This document shows positions 63,051 through 64,000 of a DNA stretch of 64,000 bases, in pieces; position 1 is the first letter of the stretch, and every line of letters starts with the position of its first letter. The notes below the pieces were generated by a model. It was not told the origin of the DNA, did not search any database, and was given only the letters and a program-made list of their open reading frames with translations. Origin of the DNA: Semisulcospira habei (Eukaryota > Mollusca > Gastropoda > Semisulcospiridae); contig BTPG01000005.1 of assembly GCA_036245525.1 (NCBI GenBank), positions 183,512,691-183,576,690 on the forward strand, given 5' to 3'. The translations under genes and the position numbers were made by a program.

Positions 63051-63783
63051 ATGACGCCAACACATATTTCTCTAATGCCCACGTGTAGGGACCCTGGTTA
63101 GCTTCCATATCAAGGAACAGAAAACGTATTTGTCAAAACCTGAAACTAAAGACGTATGCAAACCCTGCCAACTCTCGGTGCATACAACAAAACTAACTTC
63201 GCGCCGTGGTCGCAAGCAAGCGAGTGTACGGATAGGATGCTTAACTAGCCTAGCGGAACAATCAATCGCTGACGGTATTTTCTTTTAGATCTGAAACTTG
63301 CTAAATAACCTTTTAACATTTGTTATGAAGACGCTCAATGACAGTCCAGTCCTATACTAAACGGTAAAAGTTCTCGGGTCCATTCAGCTCTAAATAGTAT
63401 GGCGTACGATTTGGAACTAGGTTTGAAAAATTCAAATTTCTCTCAGAACCGTACATCGGCATGTGTCCGAACCGTAAACCAGACTATAGTGTGTTCAAAG
63501 GTCTAAAGAAAGTCGGAACAGTTTATTATTTTACTGGACTGATGGGGTGCCTTTATCAGCAGGTTACAATTTTAAAATAGGAGCCAGTTATGTTTCTCCC
63601 TCTTGGCTATTTTGTGCCCTAACCGTACACTCGCTCGCGCCTTCCTCCGGCGCAAATTCGCTGGTTTGTAAAACCAAGACAATCAATCACACAACAACAT
63701 CGGGATGGTACTTGCTTCAGAATACAGGTCAGCCTCAGTATTTCGCGCTTTAGCGTACTGCGATATCCGATATAACGGGCACA
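63051..63783. other. Unannotated stretch
   Basis: No recognised feature. Confidence 0.5.
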
Positions 63784-63888
63784 GGTCTTTGGCTCCCACG
63801 GAGATGACGTCAGCCTTAGCTGGCCAGCGCACGGCCGTGCGCGGACCAGCTAAGGCTGACTTCGGCCCGAGGATCTTTTGATTACCAA
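63784..63888. repeat. Family F-like palindrome
   Basis: GTCAGCCTTAGCTGGCCAGC pairs with GACCAGCTAAGGCTGAC; flanked by GGTCTTTGG and CCGAGGATC halves similar to 34337-34405. Confidence 0.8.
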
Positions 63889-64000
63889 CCAGGTTTTCTT
63901 CACTCGTCTACTTAAGCATGTTTTTGGAGGGTCAAATCGTAAATTTTGTAATTTACGCGATGGTCAACCACCTTGTGTGTGCAGCACTGAAGTAACGCGA

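Overview
The window is eukaryotic, intron-rich, repeat-dense genomic DNA. It looks like an invertebrate animal, probably a lophotrochozoan and possibly a marine mollusc. That assignment is an inference from the repeat landscape (several non-LTR retrotransposon clades, a hAT transposon, hairpin MITEs) and from an acetyl-CoA synthetase with a vertebrate-like exon structure; no species-diagnostic locus is present. I saw no prokaryotic genes.

The only confident host gene is a complete cytosolic acetyl-CoA synthetase (ACSS2/AcsA family) on the minus strand, from the start codon at 50794 to the stop at 12477. I could place 16 coding exons by reading splice sites. Every junction phase agrees and the exon lengths sum to 2064 nt (687 residues plus stop), so the coding sequence appears intact although about 36 kb of intron is packed with mobile DNA.

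Layout. 1-12.4 kb, downstream of the gene: a truncated hairpin MITE, a short retrotransposon copy with a 16-bp target duplication, then a roughly 10.2-kb GC-rich element (1671-11895) with 44-bp perfect terminal inverted repeats. A 4.2-kb hAT transposon (5989-10223), with a five-exon transposase spoiled by two TGA codons, is inserted in it. 12.5-15.6 kb: exons 16 to 12, a 33-bp minisatellite and a 23-bp minisatellite. 15.6-22.8 kb, intron 11: a TIR-bearing dispersed repeat, an RTE-type LINE fragment, and a second, inverted copy of the GC-rich element. 22.8-50.8 kb: exons 11 to 1 separated by about 50 hairpin repeats of several unrelated families, most beginning TTAACC and ending GGTTAA or close variants, with LINE insertions nested in them. 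50.9-55.8 kb: nested 8-bp-TSD elements starting about 150 bp upstream of the ACSS2 start codon and carrying a decayed RNase H-containing LINE. 56.2-57.9 kb: an LTR retrotransposon remnant with 5-bp TSD. 58-64 kb: long CT/GT/CA microsatellites, a few hairpins and otherwise unrecognised DNA.

The two most interesting structures are (i) the GC-rich element, whose termini repeat each other in an inside-out arrangement and whose body carries reiterated, decayed Cys-rich modules, and (ii) the swarm of near-perfect hairpin elements. Those hairpins have unrelated arm sequences but common TTAA-CC termini, share TTAA sites between neighbours, and nest in one another, which suggests one piggyBac-like mobilising machinery acting on many hairpin families.
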